Source: Clostridiaceae bacterium
GTDB taxonomy: Bacteria; Bacillota; Clostridia; Lachnospirales; Lachnospiraceae
Assembly: GCA_009911065.1 (NCBI GenBank)
Contig: QXWR01000015.1
Coordinates: forward strand, 37,430 to 101,429
Length of the DNA stretch: 64,000 nucleotides
Direction of reading: 5' to 3'
The first letter of the stretch is position 1. Every line of letters begins with the position of its first letter. The position numbers and the translations under genes were made by a program. This document shows, piece by piece, positions 50,830 through 60,036 of the stretch. Below the pieces are notes generated by a model. It saw only the letters and a program-made list of their open reading frames with translations. It searched no databases and had not been told where the DNA came from.

Positions 50830-53800
50830 GCTTGCAAAAGAAATGGGGAAAACCAGTAAGGAGGTTTTAGATATATTGCAGAAGCATAATCAAGATGTGA
50901 AATCCCATTCTTCCAATATGAGTGAAGACCAGATCCAGCTGGTGCGAGGTTTTGTAGGAAAAGGAGCTTTGCCAACGGGGAAAGAGGCAGGAGACAGCGC
51001 AGGAAGACAGACAGCGGTTTCTCCGGATGCACCCCAGGGGGAAACGCCTAAGAAAAAGATTGCAGCTGTTTACCGTCCGCAAAACTCCCAGCAGCGTCCG
51101 GCCCGTTCCAAGGGCCAGCAGCAGGGACGGGGAAATGGGCAAACCAGGTCTCAGTCTCAGGGAAGTGGAAAGGCAATGGGAAATAGCCAGAACAGTCAGG
51201 GGACTGGAAAGCAGGGGGGCAATTCCAATCAAAATCTGGCAGCAGGGGTGGCAAAGCCTTTGTCTGGTCAAAGCGGCAGCCAGGGAGCGCCAAAAAATCA
51301 GGCCGGTCAAAGCAGCGCTGGAGGAGCGGCAAAAGTTCCATCCAGCCAGAACGTTGCCCAGGGGGCAGGAAAGGCTTCTTCCAATCAGGGAAGCAGCCTA
51401 GGAACCGGAACGGTTTTAAAACCCCACAGCTTTCAGAATCAGGAGCAGCCTTCGGGGACAGCAAAGCCCCAGCCTTTGGCAGAGCAGCAGGCTCAAAACA
51501 AGCCACAGGGGGCGGCGAATCTGGCAGACGCCAATTTGGCCGCAAAAAAACCGGATTCTGCTGGGGAGCAGTCTCAGAACGGAGGAGCTTCCAGGTCTCA
51601 GAATTTACAGACCGGCGCCGGACGCCAGGGCGGAGGCAGACAGCAGTCCAGGGACGGAAACCGTGGGGGAGCGGGAAACCGGGAGAACGGGTCAAACCGT
51701 GACGGGAACCGGAACCAAGAATATTCCGGCAACCGCGGAAACGGTGGAAACCGGGACGGCAATCGTGGAAATGGTTTTGGAGGCAATCGAGACGGGAACC
51801 GTGGAGGAATGGGAAACCGGGACAACGGAACAAACCGAGATGGAAACCGGAACCAAAACTATGGCGGCGGACGTGGAGCTGGATTTGGAGGAAGCCGGGA
51901 AAATGGCCGAAATGACAGTGGAAGAGGTCAGGGTTTTGGAGGCAATCGAGACGGAAACCGTGGAGCTGGATTTGGAGGAAGCCGTGACGGGAACCGTGGA
52001 ACCGGATTTGGAGGAAGCCGGGATGGAAATCGTGGAGCTGGATTTGGAGGAAGCCGTGACGGGAACCGTGGAACTGGATTTGGAGGAAGCCGGGACGGAA
52101 ACCGCGGACCGGCAGGAAGCCGTGACGGCGGAAGAGGCCAGGGAGGTTTTGGCGGCAACCGGCCAGGAGGAGCTTCCCGCCCAGGACAGAGAGATTCCGG
52201 CGGAAGAAGCTTTGACACACCGATTCAGGCAAAGCCAACCAGCAACCGTCAGAACAAAAACAATTATAAAAATGACCGTTATGATAAAAAGAATGTGAAT
52301 GAAGACGGACCAAGAAACAAAGGAGGGAAAGTTTCCAAACACTCCCTTGCCATGCCGTCTAAAACAGCGCAGAAGCCAGTGGAGGATGTGGTAAAAGTGA
52401 TTACCCTTCCAGAGTCGCTGACCATTAAAGAACTGGCAGATAAGATGAAGATGCAGCCTTCGGTGATCATTAAAAAGCTGTTTTTACAGGGACAGGTGGT
52501 GACTTTAAACTCAGAGATTGACTTTGAGAAGGCAGAGGAAATCGCCATGGAGTACGAGGTCCTTTGTGAGAAAGAAGAAAAGATTGACGTAATTGCCGAG
52601 CTTTTAAAAGAGGATGAGGAAAACCAGGAGGATATGGTGCCAAGACCTCCGGTGGTCTGTGTTATGGGCCATGTGGATCACGGAAAAACTTCTCTTTTGG
52701 ATGCCATTCGTTCTACCAATGTAACTTCCAGGGAAGCCGGCGGCATTACTCAGCATATTGGCGCTTATATGGTGGAAACCGGAGGGCAGGAGATTACGTT
52801 TTTGGATACGCCTGGACATGAGGCTTTTACAGCCATGCGAATGCGGGGAGCCAAGTCTACGGATATTGCGATTTTGGTGGTGGCTGCAGACGATGGAGTG
52901 ATGCCTCAGACTGTGGAGGCCATCAACCATGCCAAGGCAGCGGAGGTGGAAATTCTTGTTGCCATCAACAAGATTGATAAGCCAAGCGCCAACATTGACC
53001 GGGTGAAACAGGAATTGTCCGAGTATGAGCTGGTTCCGGAGGATTGGGGCGGAAGCACCATTTTTGTCCCGGTGTCCGCTCACACAAAGGAAGGCATTCC
53101 AGAGCTTTTAGAGATGATTCTTCTGGCAGCGGAAGTAAAAGAACTGAAGGCAAATCCCAACCGGAAGGCAAGAGGTCTTGTGATTGAGGCAGAGCTGGAC
53201 AAAGGAAAAGGTCCTGTGGCCACAATTCTGGTACAAAAAGGTACTTTGCGGGTAGGAGATAGTGTTACTGCCGGAGCCTGCTATGGAAAAGTCCGGGCTA
53301 TGATGGATGACAAGGGTCGTCGGGTGAAGGAGGCAGGTCCCTCTCAGCCAGTGGAAATTTTGGGACTGAACGACGTACCTGGAGCTGGAGATGTGCTGAT
53401 GGCTACAGAGAACGAGAAAGAGGCCAGAAGCTATGCAGAAACCTTTATTGCAGAAGGCAAGAACAAGCTGCTGGAAGATACGAAGTCCCGTCTGTCTCTG
53501 GATGATCTGTTTAGCCAGATTAAGGCAGGCAACATTAAAGAGCTTCCGATTATTGTAAAGGCAGACGTACAGGGTTCTGTGGAGGCAGTGAAGGAAAGTC
53601 TGGTGAAACTTTCCAACGAGGAAGTGATGGTTAAGGTGATTCATGGCGGCGTAGGCGCTATTAACGAATCCGATGTAGTTCTGGCTTCTGCCTCCAATGC
53701 CATTATTATTGGCTTTAACGTAAGACCAGATGTGACAGCCAAATCTATTGCAGAGCGGGAGAAAGTGGACCTGCGGCTGTACCGGGTGATCTATCAGGCG

Positions 53801-54142
53801 ATTGAGGATGTGGAAGCAGCCATGAAGGGAATGCTAGATCCAGTGTTCCAGGAGCAGGTGATTGGCCATGGCGTGGTGCGCCAGCTGTTCAAGGCTTCCG
53901 GTGTTGGAACCATTGCCGGTTCGTATGTGACCGACGGCAAATTCCAGAGAGGCTGTTCTTGCAGAATTACCCGGGGAAAAGAGCTGATTTTCGAGGGAGC
54001 GTTAGCTTCGCTCAAGCGTTTTAAAGATGATGTAAAAGAAGTGGCTACTGGCTATGAGTGCGGTCTGGTGTTTGATAAATTTAACGACCTTCAGGAAGAT
54101 GATATGATTGAAGCTTATGTGATGGTCGAGGTTCCGCGATAA
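50816..54142 (+). CDS. infB: Translation initiation factor IF-2 with long Gly/Arg/Asn-rich repeat insert
   Basis: IF-2 is the GTPase that positions initiator fMet-tRNA on the ribosome. From ATG 50816 (GGAGG at 8 bases) the product is 1108 residues, far longer than the roughly 720 of B. subtilis. Order: an N-terminal IF2_N domain ([20 protein letters not shown]), a Gln/Gly/Ala/Ser-rich low-complexity region, then a Gly/Asn/Arg/Asp-rich region at about 280-470 with tandem 12-residue units. A second IF2_N ([21 protein letters not shown]) follows. The G domain has [14 protein letters not shown] near residue 618, DTPGHEAF and NKIDKP. Domains II, III and IV are complete, so function is surely intact. 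Confidence 0.97.
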   Translation: MRVNELAKEMGKTSKEVLDILQKHNQDVKSHSSNMSEDQIQLVRGFVGKGALPTGKEAGDSAGRQTAVSPDAPQGETPKKKIAAVYRPQNSQQRPARSKGQQQGRGNGQTRSQSQGSGKAMGNSQNSQGTGKQGGNSNQNLAAGVAKPLSGQSGSQGAPKNQAGQSSAGGAAKVPSSQNVAQGAGKASSNQGSSLGTGTVLKPHSFQNQEQPSGTAKPQPLAEQQAQNKPQGAANLADANLAAKKPDSAGEQSQNGGASRSQNLQTGAGRQGGGRQQSRDGNRGGAGNRENGSNRDGNRNQEYSGNRGNGGNRDGNRGNGFGGNRDGNRGGMGNRDNGTNRDGNRNQNYGGGRGAGFGGSRENGRNDSGRGQGFGGNRDGNRGAGFGGSRDGNRGTGFGGSRDGNRGAGFGGSRDGNRGTGFGGSRDGNRGPAGSRDGGRGQGGFGGNRPGGASRPGQRDSGGRSFDTPIQAKPTSNRQNKNNYKNDRYDKKNVNEDGPRNKGGKVSKHSLAMPSKTAQKPVEDVVKVITLPESLTIKELADKMKMQPSVIIKKLFLQGQVVTLNSEIDFEKAEEIAMEYEVLCEKEEKIDVIAELLKEDEENQEDMVPRPPVVCVMGHVDHGKTSLLDAIRSTNVTSREAGGITQHIGAYMVETGGQEITFLDTPGHEAFTAMRMRGAKSTDIAILVVAADDGVMPQTVEAINHAKAAEVEILVAINKIDKPSANIDRVKQELSEYELVPEDWGGSTIFVPVSAHTKEGIPELLEMILLAAEVKELKANPNRKARGLVIEAELDKGKGPVATILVQKGTLRVGDSVTAGACYGKVRAMMDDKGRRVKEAGPSQPVEILGLNDVPGAGDVLMATENEKEARSYAETFIAEGKNKLLEDTKSRLSLDDLFSQIKAGNIKELPIIVKADVQGSVEAVKESLVKLSNEEVMVKVIHGGVGAINESDVVLASASNAIIIGFNVRPDVTAKSIAEREKVDLRLYRVIYQAIEDVEAAMKGMLDPVFQEQVIGHGVVRQLFKASGVGTIAGSYVTDGKFQRGCSCRITRGKELIFEGALASLKRFKDDVKEVATGYECGLVFDKFNDLQEDDMIEAYVMVEVPR
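51930..52130 (+). repeat. 36-bp tandem repeats inside infB
   Basis: Four full tandem copies of a 36-base unit encode [12 protein letters not shown] or [12 protein letters not shown] in strict Ala/Thr alternation (a 72-base higher-order unit), flanked by degenerate copies. The near-identity of copies implies recent expansion and likely length variation between strains. Confidence 0.85.
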
Positions 54143-54226
54143 TTTTTCCGACAGCAGAATATGGGCGGAATCGGGAAAACAGCCGGATGAAAAAGCCGCA
54201 GCCTGAAAATCAGGAAAGGATAGAAT

Positions 54227-54583
54227 ATGCGGAAAAACAGCATTAAAAATACAAGAATCAACGGGGAGGTGCAAAGGGAGTTAAGCGAGATCATTCGTGG
54301 GGAGATCAAAGACCCACGGGTGACAAAAGCCATGGTTAGCGTTGTCTCTGTGGAGGTGACGCCAGATCTGAAATATTGTAAGGCATATATCAGCGTTCTG
54401 GGCAGTCCGGAGGCAGCCGAAGAGGCTGTGGAAGGACTGGAGAGAGCAGTGGGATATATCCGCCGGGAGCTTGCACACCGGATTAATTTAAGAAATACGC
54501 CGGAGATTCGGTTTGTTCTGGACCAGTCCATTGAACATGGGATTCACATGTCAAAATTGATTGAACAGGTAGCAAAAGAGTAG
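54227..54583 (+). CDS. rbfA: Ribosome-binding factor A
   Basis: RbfA helps mature the 3' and 5' ends of 16S rRNA in the 30S subunit. The 118-residue KH-like protein shows RINGEVQRELSEIIRGEIKDPRV, SVVSVEVTPDLKYCKAYISVLG and the LRNTPEIRFVLDQSIEHGI signature. GGAAAGGA precedes the ATG. It lies in the conserved slot after infB. Confidence 0.97.
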   Translation: MRKNSIKNTRINGEVQRELSEIIRGEIKDPRVTKAMVSVVSVEVTPDLKYCKAYISVLGSPEAAEEAVEGLERAVGYIRRELAHRINLRNTPEIRFVLDQSIEHGIHMSKLIEQVAKE

Positions 54584-54606
54584 AAGCATATTTTGGAGGT
54601 GACGGG

Positions 54607-55578
54607 ATGAGCAGATTGCTGGACATGGCGCAGGAGGCGCAGACAATTGTGATTTTAGGGCATGTGCGTCCAGACGGGGATTGTATTGGTTCCTGTCTGG
54701 CGGCCTGCAGCTACCTGCTGGAGCAGTATCCGGAGAAAACAGTGGACGTTTATCTGGAGAAACCAGCAGAAAAATTCAGCTATTTGAGCCATTTTGATAC
54801 CATAAGACAGGATGAGCCGTCTGGACAAATGTATGATTTATGCATTTGTCTGGACAGCGGTGACAAGACGCGGTTGGGAAATTTTGCAGGGTATCTGGAA
54901 CAGGCAAAACACAGTATTTGTCTGGATCATCATATTACAAACCGGGGCTATGCAGAAGAAAATGTGGTAGTTGCGGATGCCAGTTCCACCTGTGAAGTGC
55001 TGTTTGACTCCCTTGATTTGGAGAAGATCAGCTATGAAGTGGCCATGTGCCTCTACACAGGAATGATTCATGATACCAATGTGTTCAAGAATAACAATAC
55101 GTCTCCTCATACCATGGAGGTAGCGGGAAAGCTTATCGGAAAAGGCATTCCCTTTGGGAAGCTTATTGACCAAACATTTTTCCGGAAAACTTATGTGCAG
55201 AACCAGATTTTGGGACGCGCTCTTTTGGAAAGTATTTCTTTTATGGACGGCAAATGTATTTTTGCAGCTGTGCGCCAGAAGGATATGGCTTTTTATGGCG
55301 CAGACAATTCGGATTTAGATGGAATTGTAGAGCAGCTTCGGGTAACAGACGGAGTGGAGTGCGCTCTGTTTCTTCACGAGACGGAAAATCATGTGTATAA
55401 AGTCAGTATGCGTTCCAACAATCAGGTGGATGTAAGTAAGGTTGCTGCATACTTTGGAGGAGGCGGACATGTGCGGGCCGCAGGCTGCACCATGAATGGA
55501 AGCGTTCATGATGTGATCAATAATCTGTCCGTACATATTGCCGAGCAGCTGTCTGCAGACTCAGAGAGCGGGGCATAA
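54607..55578 (+). CDS. nrnA: DHH phosphoesterase, NrnA-like nanoRNase / pAp phosphatase
   Basis: The 323-residue protein is of the DHH-DHHA1 type. Motifs in order are GHVRPDGDCIGS (near residue 18), CLDSGDKTRLG, the name-giving LDHHITN, MIHDTNVF and the C-terminal GGGGHVRAAG of DHHA1. In Firmicutes, NrnA degrades short RNA oligonucleotides and removes the 3'-phosphate of pAp. Its position between rbfA and truB is conserved. TTGGAGGTG precedes the ATG. Confidence 0.92.
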   Translation: MSRLLDMAQEAQTIVILGHVRPDGDCIGSCLAACSYLLEQYPEKTVDVYLEKPAEKFSYLSHFDTIRQDEPSGQMYDLCICLDSGDKTRLGNFAGYLEQAKHSICLDHHITNRGYAEENVVVADASSTCEVLFDSLDLEKISYEVAMCLYTGMIHDTNVFKNNNTSPHTMEVAGKLIGKGIPFGKLIDQTFFRKTYVQNQILGRALLESISFMDGKCIFAAVRQKDMAFYGADNSDLDGIVEQLRVTDGVECALFLHETENHVYKVSMRSNNQVDVSKVAAYFGGGGHVRAAGCTMNGSVHDVINNLSVHIAEQLSADSESGA

Positions 55579-55584
55579 CAAGGT

Positions 55585-56511
55585 ATGGATGGAATGATCA
55601 ATGTCTATAAGGAAAAGGGGTATACCTCTCATGACGTGGTTGCGAAAATGAGAGGTATTTTGCGAATGAAGAAAATCGGACATACCGGAACGTTAGATCC
55701 CCAGGCCGAAGGGGTGCTTCCGGTATGCATCGGAAAAGCCACAAAGCTGTGCGATCTTCTGACAGATAAGACAAAAACCTACCAGACTGTGCTGCTTTTG
55801 GGGCGGGAGACCGATACCCAGGATATTACAGGCAAAATTTTGGCAGAGAACCATGTGGAAGAGTCAGCGGAATTTGAAAAGACAGCATATGAGACCATTA
55901 TGAGCTTTGCAGGAACTTATTTCCAGATTCCTCCCATGTATTCCGCTTTGAAAGTAAACGGAAAAAAGTTATATGAGCTGGCCCGGTCCGGAAAGGAAGT
56001 GGAGCGGCAGCCGCGTCCAGTTGAAATTCTTGATATTCAGGTGGAAAAGATAAAGCTGCCCCGAATCTGGATATGCGTTTCCTGTTCAAAAGGAACTTAT
56101 ATTCGCACGTTGTGCCATGATATTGGGAAAAAACTTGGATGCGGCGGCTGTATGGAAAGTCTGGTTCGGATTCGGTCCGGTTCCTTTTGTGTGGAGGACA
56201 GTTTAAAGCTTGGGGAGATTGAGGCGCTGCGGGATTTGGGAAAGCTGGCAGACTGTGTGATTCCCCTGGAAATGCCTTTTGGGGATCTTCCTGCTCTGGT
56301 GATGAAACCAGGAATTGGGGATAAACGGATCTGGAATGGCAATCCTTTTGATGGGGAGCTGGCAGCAGTCCGGGAGGATTTTTATGAAGAACCGCTTCCA
56401 TTTGCCAAAGCAAGGGTTTATGACAGCAAAGGATGTTTTATTGGCATTTACGGATATGATGACAAAAAGAAGCGGTATCAGCCGCAGAAATTATTTCTGG
56501 GAGGCAGCTAA
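55585..56511 (+). CDS. truB: tRNA pseudouridine-55 synthase
   Basis: TruB makes pseudouridine 55 in the T-loop of most tRNAs. The 308-residue product has the KIGHTGTLDPQAEGVLPVCIGKATKL motif with the catalytic Asp at residue 38, GRETDTQDITG, YSALKVNGKKLYELARSGKEVER and CSKGTYIRTLCHDIGKKLG. The C-terminal part is PUA-like. It begins six bases after nrnA, and ribF starts immediately after its stop codon (TAAATG). Confidence 0.97.
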   Translation: MDGMINVYKEKGYTSHDVVAKMRGILRMKKIGHTGTLDPQAEGVLPVCIGKATKLCDLLTDKTKTYQTVLLLGRETDTQDITGKILAENHVEESAEFEKTAYETIMSFAGTYFQIPPMYSALKVNGKKLYELARSGKEVERQPRPVEILDIQVEKIKLPRIWICVSCSKGTYIRTLCHDIGKKLGCGGCMESLVRIRSGSFCVEDSLKLGEIEALRDLGKLADCVIPLEMPFGDLPALVMKPGIGDKRIWNGNPFDGELAAVREDFYEEPLPFAKARVYDSKGCFIGIYGYDDKKKRYQPQKLFLGGS

Positions 56512-57477
56512 ATGGAGGTAATTGCCCAAACAAAAGATTTTCAAATTAAAGAGCCTACGGTAGTTACCATTGGCAAGTTTGACGGCCGCCACAAAGGCCA
56601 TCAGAAGCTGCTTGGAGAAATGCTTTCGTTTCGGAGACGGGACGGGTATAAGATGGCAGTGTTTACCTTTGCCATGACTCCGGCAGGAGTGGTGTCCGGA
56701 CAGAAACAGCAGGTGATTACAACCATAGAAGAGCGTCGGCGCAATATGGAAAAAATGAAACTGGATTATCTGGTGGAGTATCCTTTTGATTTGCAGGTTG
56801 CCCATATGCAGCCGGAGGAATTTGTAAAGAAAATTCTCAAAGAACAGATGAATGCCAAAATTATTGTGGCAGGAACTGACTGTGCATTTGGCTTTCAACG
56901 GAGAGGAAATGCAGAGCTTCTTGAAAAACTGGCGTCGGTTTATGACTATAAAGCAGTGATTATTCAGAAAGAGCAGGAAGACCACCGGGACATCAGCAGT
57001 ACTTATATACGGGAAGAACTGTCAAAGGGAAACATAGAAAAGGCCAATAAGCTTTTGGGAGAGCCTTATTCCATTGGAGGGGTGGTGGTTCACGGCAATC
57101 GAATCGGCGCTCCTGTGCTGGGGTTTCCAACTGCCAATCTTCTGCCGCCGCCTGAGAAATTCCTGCCCCGGTTTGGAGTCTATATCTCTTTGGTGAAAGT
57201 GGATGGGAAATTTTATGGAGGAATCACCAACATTGGAAGAAAACCTACCATTACAGGGGAAAATCCAGTGGGGGTGGAAACTTTTATTTTGAAACTGGAA
57301 CCGGAAATGGATTTGTATGGTAAAAATATAGAGGTGCAGCTTTTGCATTTTCAGCGTCCGGAACAAAAGTTTTCAGGGATTGAAGAATTAAAAGAGCAGA
57401 TTGAGCGGAATAAAAAAGCAGCAGTGGCATATTTTGAGAGAAATTGCCTGCCAGGAGACGAATCACCGGAGATGTAA
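56512..57477 (+). CDS. ribF: Bifunctional riboflavin kinase / FAD synthetase
   Basis: Converts riboflavin to FMN and FMN to FAD. The 321-residue protein has an N-terminal adenylyltransferase domain with TIGKFDGRHKGHQKLL (the HxGH nucleotide motif, with Arg where Val is usual), then SSTYIREELSKG. The C-terminal flavokinase domain has GGVVVHGNRIGAPVLGFPTANL and GGITNIGRKPTI...VETFIL. It closes the translation operon; the terminator's left arm lies inside its last codons. Confidence 0.96.
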   Translation: MEVIAQTKDFQIKEPTVVTIGKFDGRHKGHQKLLGEMLSFRRRDGYKMAVFTFAMTPAGVVSGQKQQVITTIEERRRNMEKMKLDYLVEYPFDLQVAHMQPEEFVKKILKEQMNAKIIVAGTDCAFGFQRRGNAELLEKLASVYDYKAVIIQKEQEDHRDISSTYIREELSKGNIEKANKLLGEPYSIGGVVVHGNRIGAPVLGFPTANLLPPPEKFLPRFGVYISLVKVDGKFYGGITNIGRKPTITGENPVGVETFILKLEPEMDLYGKNIEVQLLHFQRPEQKFSGIEELKEQIERNKKAAVAYFERNCLPGDESPEM

Positions 57478-57498
57478 AACCGGTGATTCGTTTGTTTT
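57458..57498 (+). terminator. Intrinsic terminator overlapping the end of ribF
   Basis: ACGAATCACCGG (57458-57469) pairs perfectly with CCGGTGATTCGT (57480-57491), followed by TTGTTTTTC. The stop codon is in the loop. Confidence 0.9.
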
Positions 57499-57561
57499 TC
57501 ATCCTTTGATGGTGGCAGATGGGTTCTTTTAAGCAGCCTAACGAAAACAAAGGCAGAGCGG

Positions 57562-59040
57562 TCAGTGATAAAGCTTCTTGGTTTCGTAGACCGGTTCGGA
57601 AGTCAGTTCCAGGCCAAGTCGGGAGAAAAAGTTAATGTCAACCGGAGACAACATGACAGAGGTGTGTACCTGACAGCCTCGTAATTTGGGAAGCTGTTCT
57701 AGGGCAATCCGGGCATCTTTGTCAGTGGCAGCGCACATGGACAGGGCAATCAGCACCTCGTCTGTGTGAAGGCGGGGATTGCGGCTGCCAAGGTAGCAGG
57801 TTTTTAATCCCTGAATCGGTTCAATAAATGTGGGTGAAATCAGGTGGATTTCGTCTGCAATATGGCCAAGTTCTTTTACTGCGTTTAAAAGGGCAGCGGC
57901 AGAGGCTCCTAAAAGAGCGCTGGTTTTGCCGGTGACAATCTGTCCGTCTGGAAGCTGTAAAGCAGCGGCGGGCGAGCCGTTTTTTTGGGCAAGCTGATTG
58001 GCGGCCACGACCACAGGCCGGTCCTGAGGCGTGATCTTTGCCTGTTTCATCAGCAGTTCAATCTTGTAGACTTCCTCTTTGCTCCCCTCGTCTCTGGCAA
58101 GACGGTTTAAAGCCTGATAATAGCGGCGAATAATCTCCTGACGGGATGCTTCCTGACAGATCGCATCATCAATTATGCAGTTTCCAGCCATGTTTACTCC
58201 CATGTCTGTGGGAGATTTGTACGGGCAGTAGCCGTAGATCCCCTCAAACATGGCGGCAAGAACCGGAAAGATCTCCACATCCCGGTTGTAATTGACTGTG
58301 GTGATGCCATAGGCATCCAGATGAAACGGGTCGATCATATTTACATCATTTAAGTCTGCAGTGGCAGCTTCATAGGCAAGGTTCACTGGATGTTTCAGCG
58401 GAATATTCCAGATGGGAAATGTCTCAAATTTTGCATAGCCTGCTTTTATGCCTCTCTTGTTCTCGTGGTAGAGCTGAGACAGACAGACCGCCATCTTGCC
58501 GCTGCCGGGTCCCGGAGCGGTGATGATAATCAGGGGCCTGGTAGTTTCAATATATTCATTCTTTCCATATCCATTGTCGCTGACAATATGGGAAACGTTG
58601 TTGGGATAACCTTCTATGGGGTAGTGGCGGTATACCCGAATGCCCAGCTTTTCCAGTTTGGTTTTAAACTGCTTGGCAGCTGGCTGTCTGGCGTAACGGG
58701 TAATGACCACGCTGCCTACATAAAGGCCCTTATCCCGGTATTCCTGAATGAGCCGCAGCACGTCCAAGTCATAAGTGATTCCCAGGTCATGGCGAACTTT
58801 GTTCTTTTCAATGTCTGCAGCGTTGATGGCGATGATAATCTCTGCCTGATCTGCAAGCTGCAGCAACATGTTTAACTTGCTGTCTGGCTGAAAACCGGGC
58901 AATACCCGGGAAGCATGGTAATCATCAAACAGTTTTCCTCCAAATTCCAGATACAGCTTGTCTCCAAACTGGGCGATGCGGTCGCGAATATGTTCTGATT
59001 GCATGGTGAGATACTTCTGATTGTCAAATCCTGTCTTCAT
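57562..59040 (-). CDS. DUF1846 family protein
   Basis: A 492-residue cytosolic protein typical of DUF1846: LYLEFGGKLFDDYHASRVLPGF, AEIIIAINAADIEKNK, RYARQPAAKQFKTKLE, a P-loop-like ITAPGPGSGKMAVCLSQLYHE near residue 175, and a long alpha/beta remainder. A structure is known for a streptococcal member, but the activity is not established; the P-loop suggests nucleotide binding. I use ATG 59040, 11 bases after AAGGGG; an in-frame TTG at 59049 lies closer to that site. Confidence 0.88.
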   Translation of the reverse strand: MKTGFDNQKYLTMQSEHIRDRIAQFGDKLYLEFGGKLFDDYHASRVLPGFQPDSKLNMLLQLADQAEIIIAINAADIEKNKVRHDLGITYDLDVLRLIQEYRDKGLYVGSVVITRYARQPAAKQFKTKLEKLGIRVYRHYPIEGYPNNVSHIVSDNGYGKNEYIETTRPLIIITAPGPGSGKMAVCLSQLYHENKRGIKAGYAKFETFPIWNIPLKHPVNLAYEAATADLNDVNMIDPFHLDAYGITTVNYNRDVEIFPVLAAMFEGIYGYCPYKSPTDMGVNMAGNCIIDDAICQEASRQEIIRRYYQALNRLARDEGSKEEVYKIELLMKQAKITPQDRPVVVAANQLAQKNGSPAAALQLPDGQIVTGKTSALLGASAAALLNAVKELGHIADEIHLISPTFIEPIQGLKTCYLGSRNPRLHTDEVLIALSMCAATDKDARIALEQLPKLRGCQVHTSVMLSPVDINFFSRLGLELTSEPVYETKKLYH

Positions 59041-59069
59041 GGTTGTCAATACCCCTTTCTGTAAGTTCC

Positions 59070-59098
59070 ATTATACACCATGAGAGAAGGTTTTGCAA
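59070..59098 (-). promoter_or_regulatory. Promoter of the DUF1846 gene
   Basis: Minus strand TTGCAA (59098-59093), 17 bases, TATAAT (59075-59070), about 25 bases before the ribosome site. Confidence 0.8.
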
Positions 59099-59138
59099 AT
59101 TATAACATATCCGGAGATTTCAGGAGAAAACAGATAGG

Positions 59139-59174
59139 CTGCTGTTTTCATTGAATCAACCATGAAAACAGCAG
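59139..59174. terminator. Perfect 13-bp hairpin between the RHH gene and DUF1846
   Basis: CTGCTGTTTTCAT (59139-59151) pairs perfectly with ATGAAAACAGCAG (59162-59174), 10-base loop. The minus-strand side lacks a U-run, so it may be a weak terminator, processing site or transcription barrier. Confidence 0.5.
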
Positions 59175-59253
59175 TGTTTAATTTAAAAGAAAATTCTGAA
59201 GAGTTGGAATGGTATTTGCCTGAAAAATTCTGAATTTAACGATTATATAGGTA

Positions 59254-59469
59254 TTATGCAGAAGGCGGATCGCCGTTTGGATGATTCGTATGTTCTTCGG
59301 CTTCTTTCTTTTTCTGCATTTCCGAATGTAATGTCTCCAGACCGATTCGAATTAATTCCACAGTCGCCTCAGAGCGTGTCTGAAAACGGTTTTCATAACG
59401 GAAATCTTCAATCTTTTTAAACATCTCATCATCCACCGAAACAGTATAACGGGGTCGGTTTGTAGCCAT
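59254..59469 (-). CDS. Ribbon-helix-helix protein (minus-strand member of pair)
   Basis: From ATG 59469 a 71-residue protein with an RHH fold: beta strand RPRYTVSVDDEMF, helix KKIEDFRYENRF, turn QTRSEA and helix TVELIRIGLETLHSEM, then a charged, Pro/Asn-rich tail. RHH proteins bind DNA as dimers through the strand, often as antitoxins or plasmid/chromosome repressors. No toxin gene adjoins. A strong AAGGAGG lies only one base before an in-frame GTG at 59499, which would add ten residues; spacing is poor for it and too long for the ATG, so the start is uncertain. Its promoter is 59573-59601. Confidence 0.72.
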   Translation of the reverse strand: MATNRPRYTVSVDDEMFKKIEDFRYENRFQTRSEATVELIRIGLETLHSEMQKKKEAEEHTNHPNGDPPSA

Positions 59470-59523
59470 ATGTCTTGCCAGATGAAAGGACTCTGGCACT
59501 CCTCCTTTCCGTGTCAGTGTGAT

Positions 59524-59539
59524 TCTGGAAGCTTCCAGA
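59524..59539. promoter_or_regulatory. 16-bp perfect palindrome in the leader of the minus-strand RHH gene
   Basis: TCTGGAAGCTTCCAGA, about +27 to +42 of that transcript. It could be an operator or an mRNA hairpin. Confidence 0.5.
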
Positions 59540-59572
59540 TATTCCGTGCCGATGAAAAAATTTTCCTAATTT

Positions 59573-59601
59573 ATTATACATCCAGAGATTCAAGATGTAA
59601 A
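59573..59601 (-). promoter_or_regulatory. Promoter of the minus-strand RHH gene
   Basis: Minus strand TTTACA (59601-59596), 17 bases, TATAAT (59578-59573). Confidence 0.75.
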
Positions 59602-59670
59602 GATGACAAATCCTTACGTTATTTTTAAATAAAAAATAAGAATGTAAGTTACATATTGTTCATATTTTCC

Positions 59671-59699
59671 TTGACAGTGATTCAGTGAACCACTATAAT
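59671..59699 (+). promoter_or_regulatory. Perfect promoter of the plus-strand RHH gene
   Basis: TTGACA (59671-59676), 17 bases, TATAAT (59694-59699). The spacer contains the first copy of the 15-base repeat at 59681-59695. Confidence 0.9.
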
Positions 59700-59727
59700 A
59701 ATTTGTAAAGAGTTCACTGAACCACTA
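59681..59727. promoter_or_regulatory. Direct 15-base repeats, each with a TTCA-S-TGAA palindrome
   Basis: TTCAGTGAACCACTA at 59681-59695 recurs as TTCACTGAACCACTA at 59713-59727, 32 bases apart (three helical turns). Each begins with a 9-bp palindrome. The first lies between -35 and -10 and the second in the early leader, an ideal repressor arrangement for one of the two RHH proteins. Confidence 0.7.
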
Positions 59728-59756
59728 CGAATTTCAAAGAAAGGAGGGGTACTTAG

Positions 59757-59948
59757 ATGGCGGCGAACCTGAAACGTGTGGCCATTTCGGTTTCTCCGGA
59801 TATGGAAGCCGAACTGAGACTGGCAAAAGAAGAATTATTTTGCAATGCCACTCAAAATGAGATGATCCGGCAGCTGATTCAAAAAGGACTGGATTCCCTG
59901 CACCCGCAAGACGGACCAGGGTTATGCCGGCAGGAAAGAACAGCATAA
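59757..59948 (+). CDS. Ribbon-helix-helix protein (plus-strand member of pair)
   Basis: A 63-residue protein with the RHH pattern: strand KRVAISVSPDM, helix EAELRLAKEELF, turn, and helix QNEMIRQLIQKGLDSLHP. AAAGGAGGGG lies 7 bases before the ATG. It has a consensus promoter overlaid by repeats that look like its own operators. It is divergent from the other RHH gene and is followed 188 bases later by the large surface-protein gene, which it may regulate or be cotranscribed with. No toxin partner is visible. Confidence 0.8.
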   Translation: MAANLKRVAISVSPDMEAELRLAKEELFCNATQNEMIRQLIQKGLDSLHPQDGPGLCRQERTA

Positions 59949-59956
59949 GGATTTGT

Positions 59957-60002
59957 CCTGACAGAGTAGAGATGCATCATCAGCAACGGATTCTCTGTCA
60001 GG
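59957..60002 (+). other. Inverted repeat after the RHH gene
   Basis: CCTGACAGAG (59957-59966) pairs with CTCTGTCAGG (59993-60002) around a 26-base loop. There is no U-run. The core TGACAGAG occurs again at 60067-60074. Confidence 0.6.
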
Positions 60003-60036
60003 GCGTTTCAGGGAGAACAAGCCAAAAAGAGGCTGC

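Noticed and set aside
51930..52130. Regular 36-base repeats that could suggest a CRISPR array
   Set aside because: Units are directly tandem with no spacers and stay in frame inside infB; no cas genes are present.
51048..52313. 421-codon open frame on the minus strand
   Set aside because: It is the shadow of the low-complexity, Gly/Arg-rich infB region; composition is extreme, there is no ribosome site, and infB is certain.
59254..59948. Toxin-antitoxin module
   Set aside because: Both RHH proteins look like DNA-binding partners; no toxin-sized gene with known toxin motifs is adjacent, so the label is not supported.
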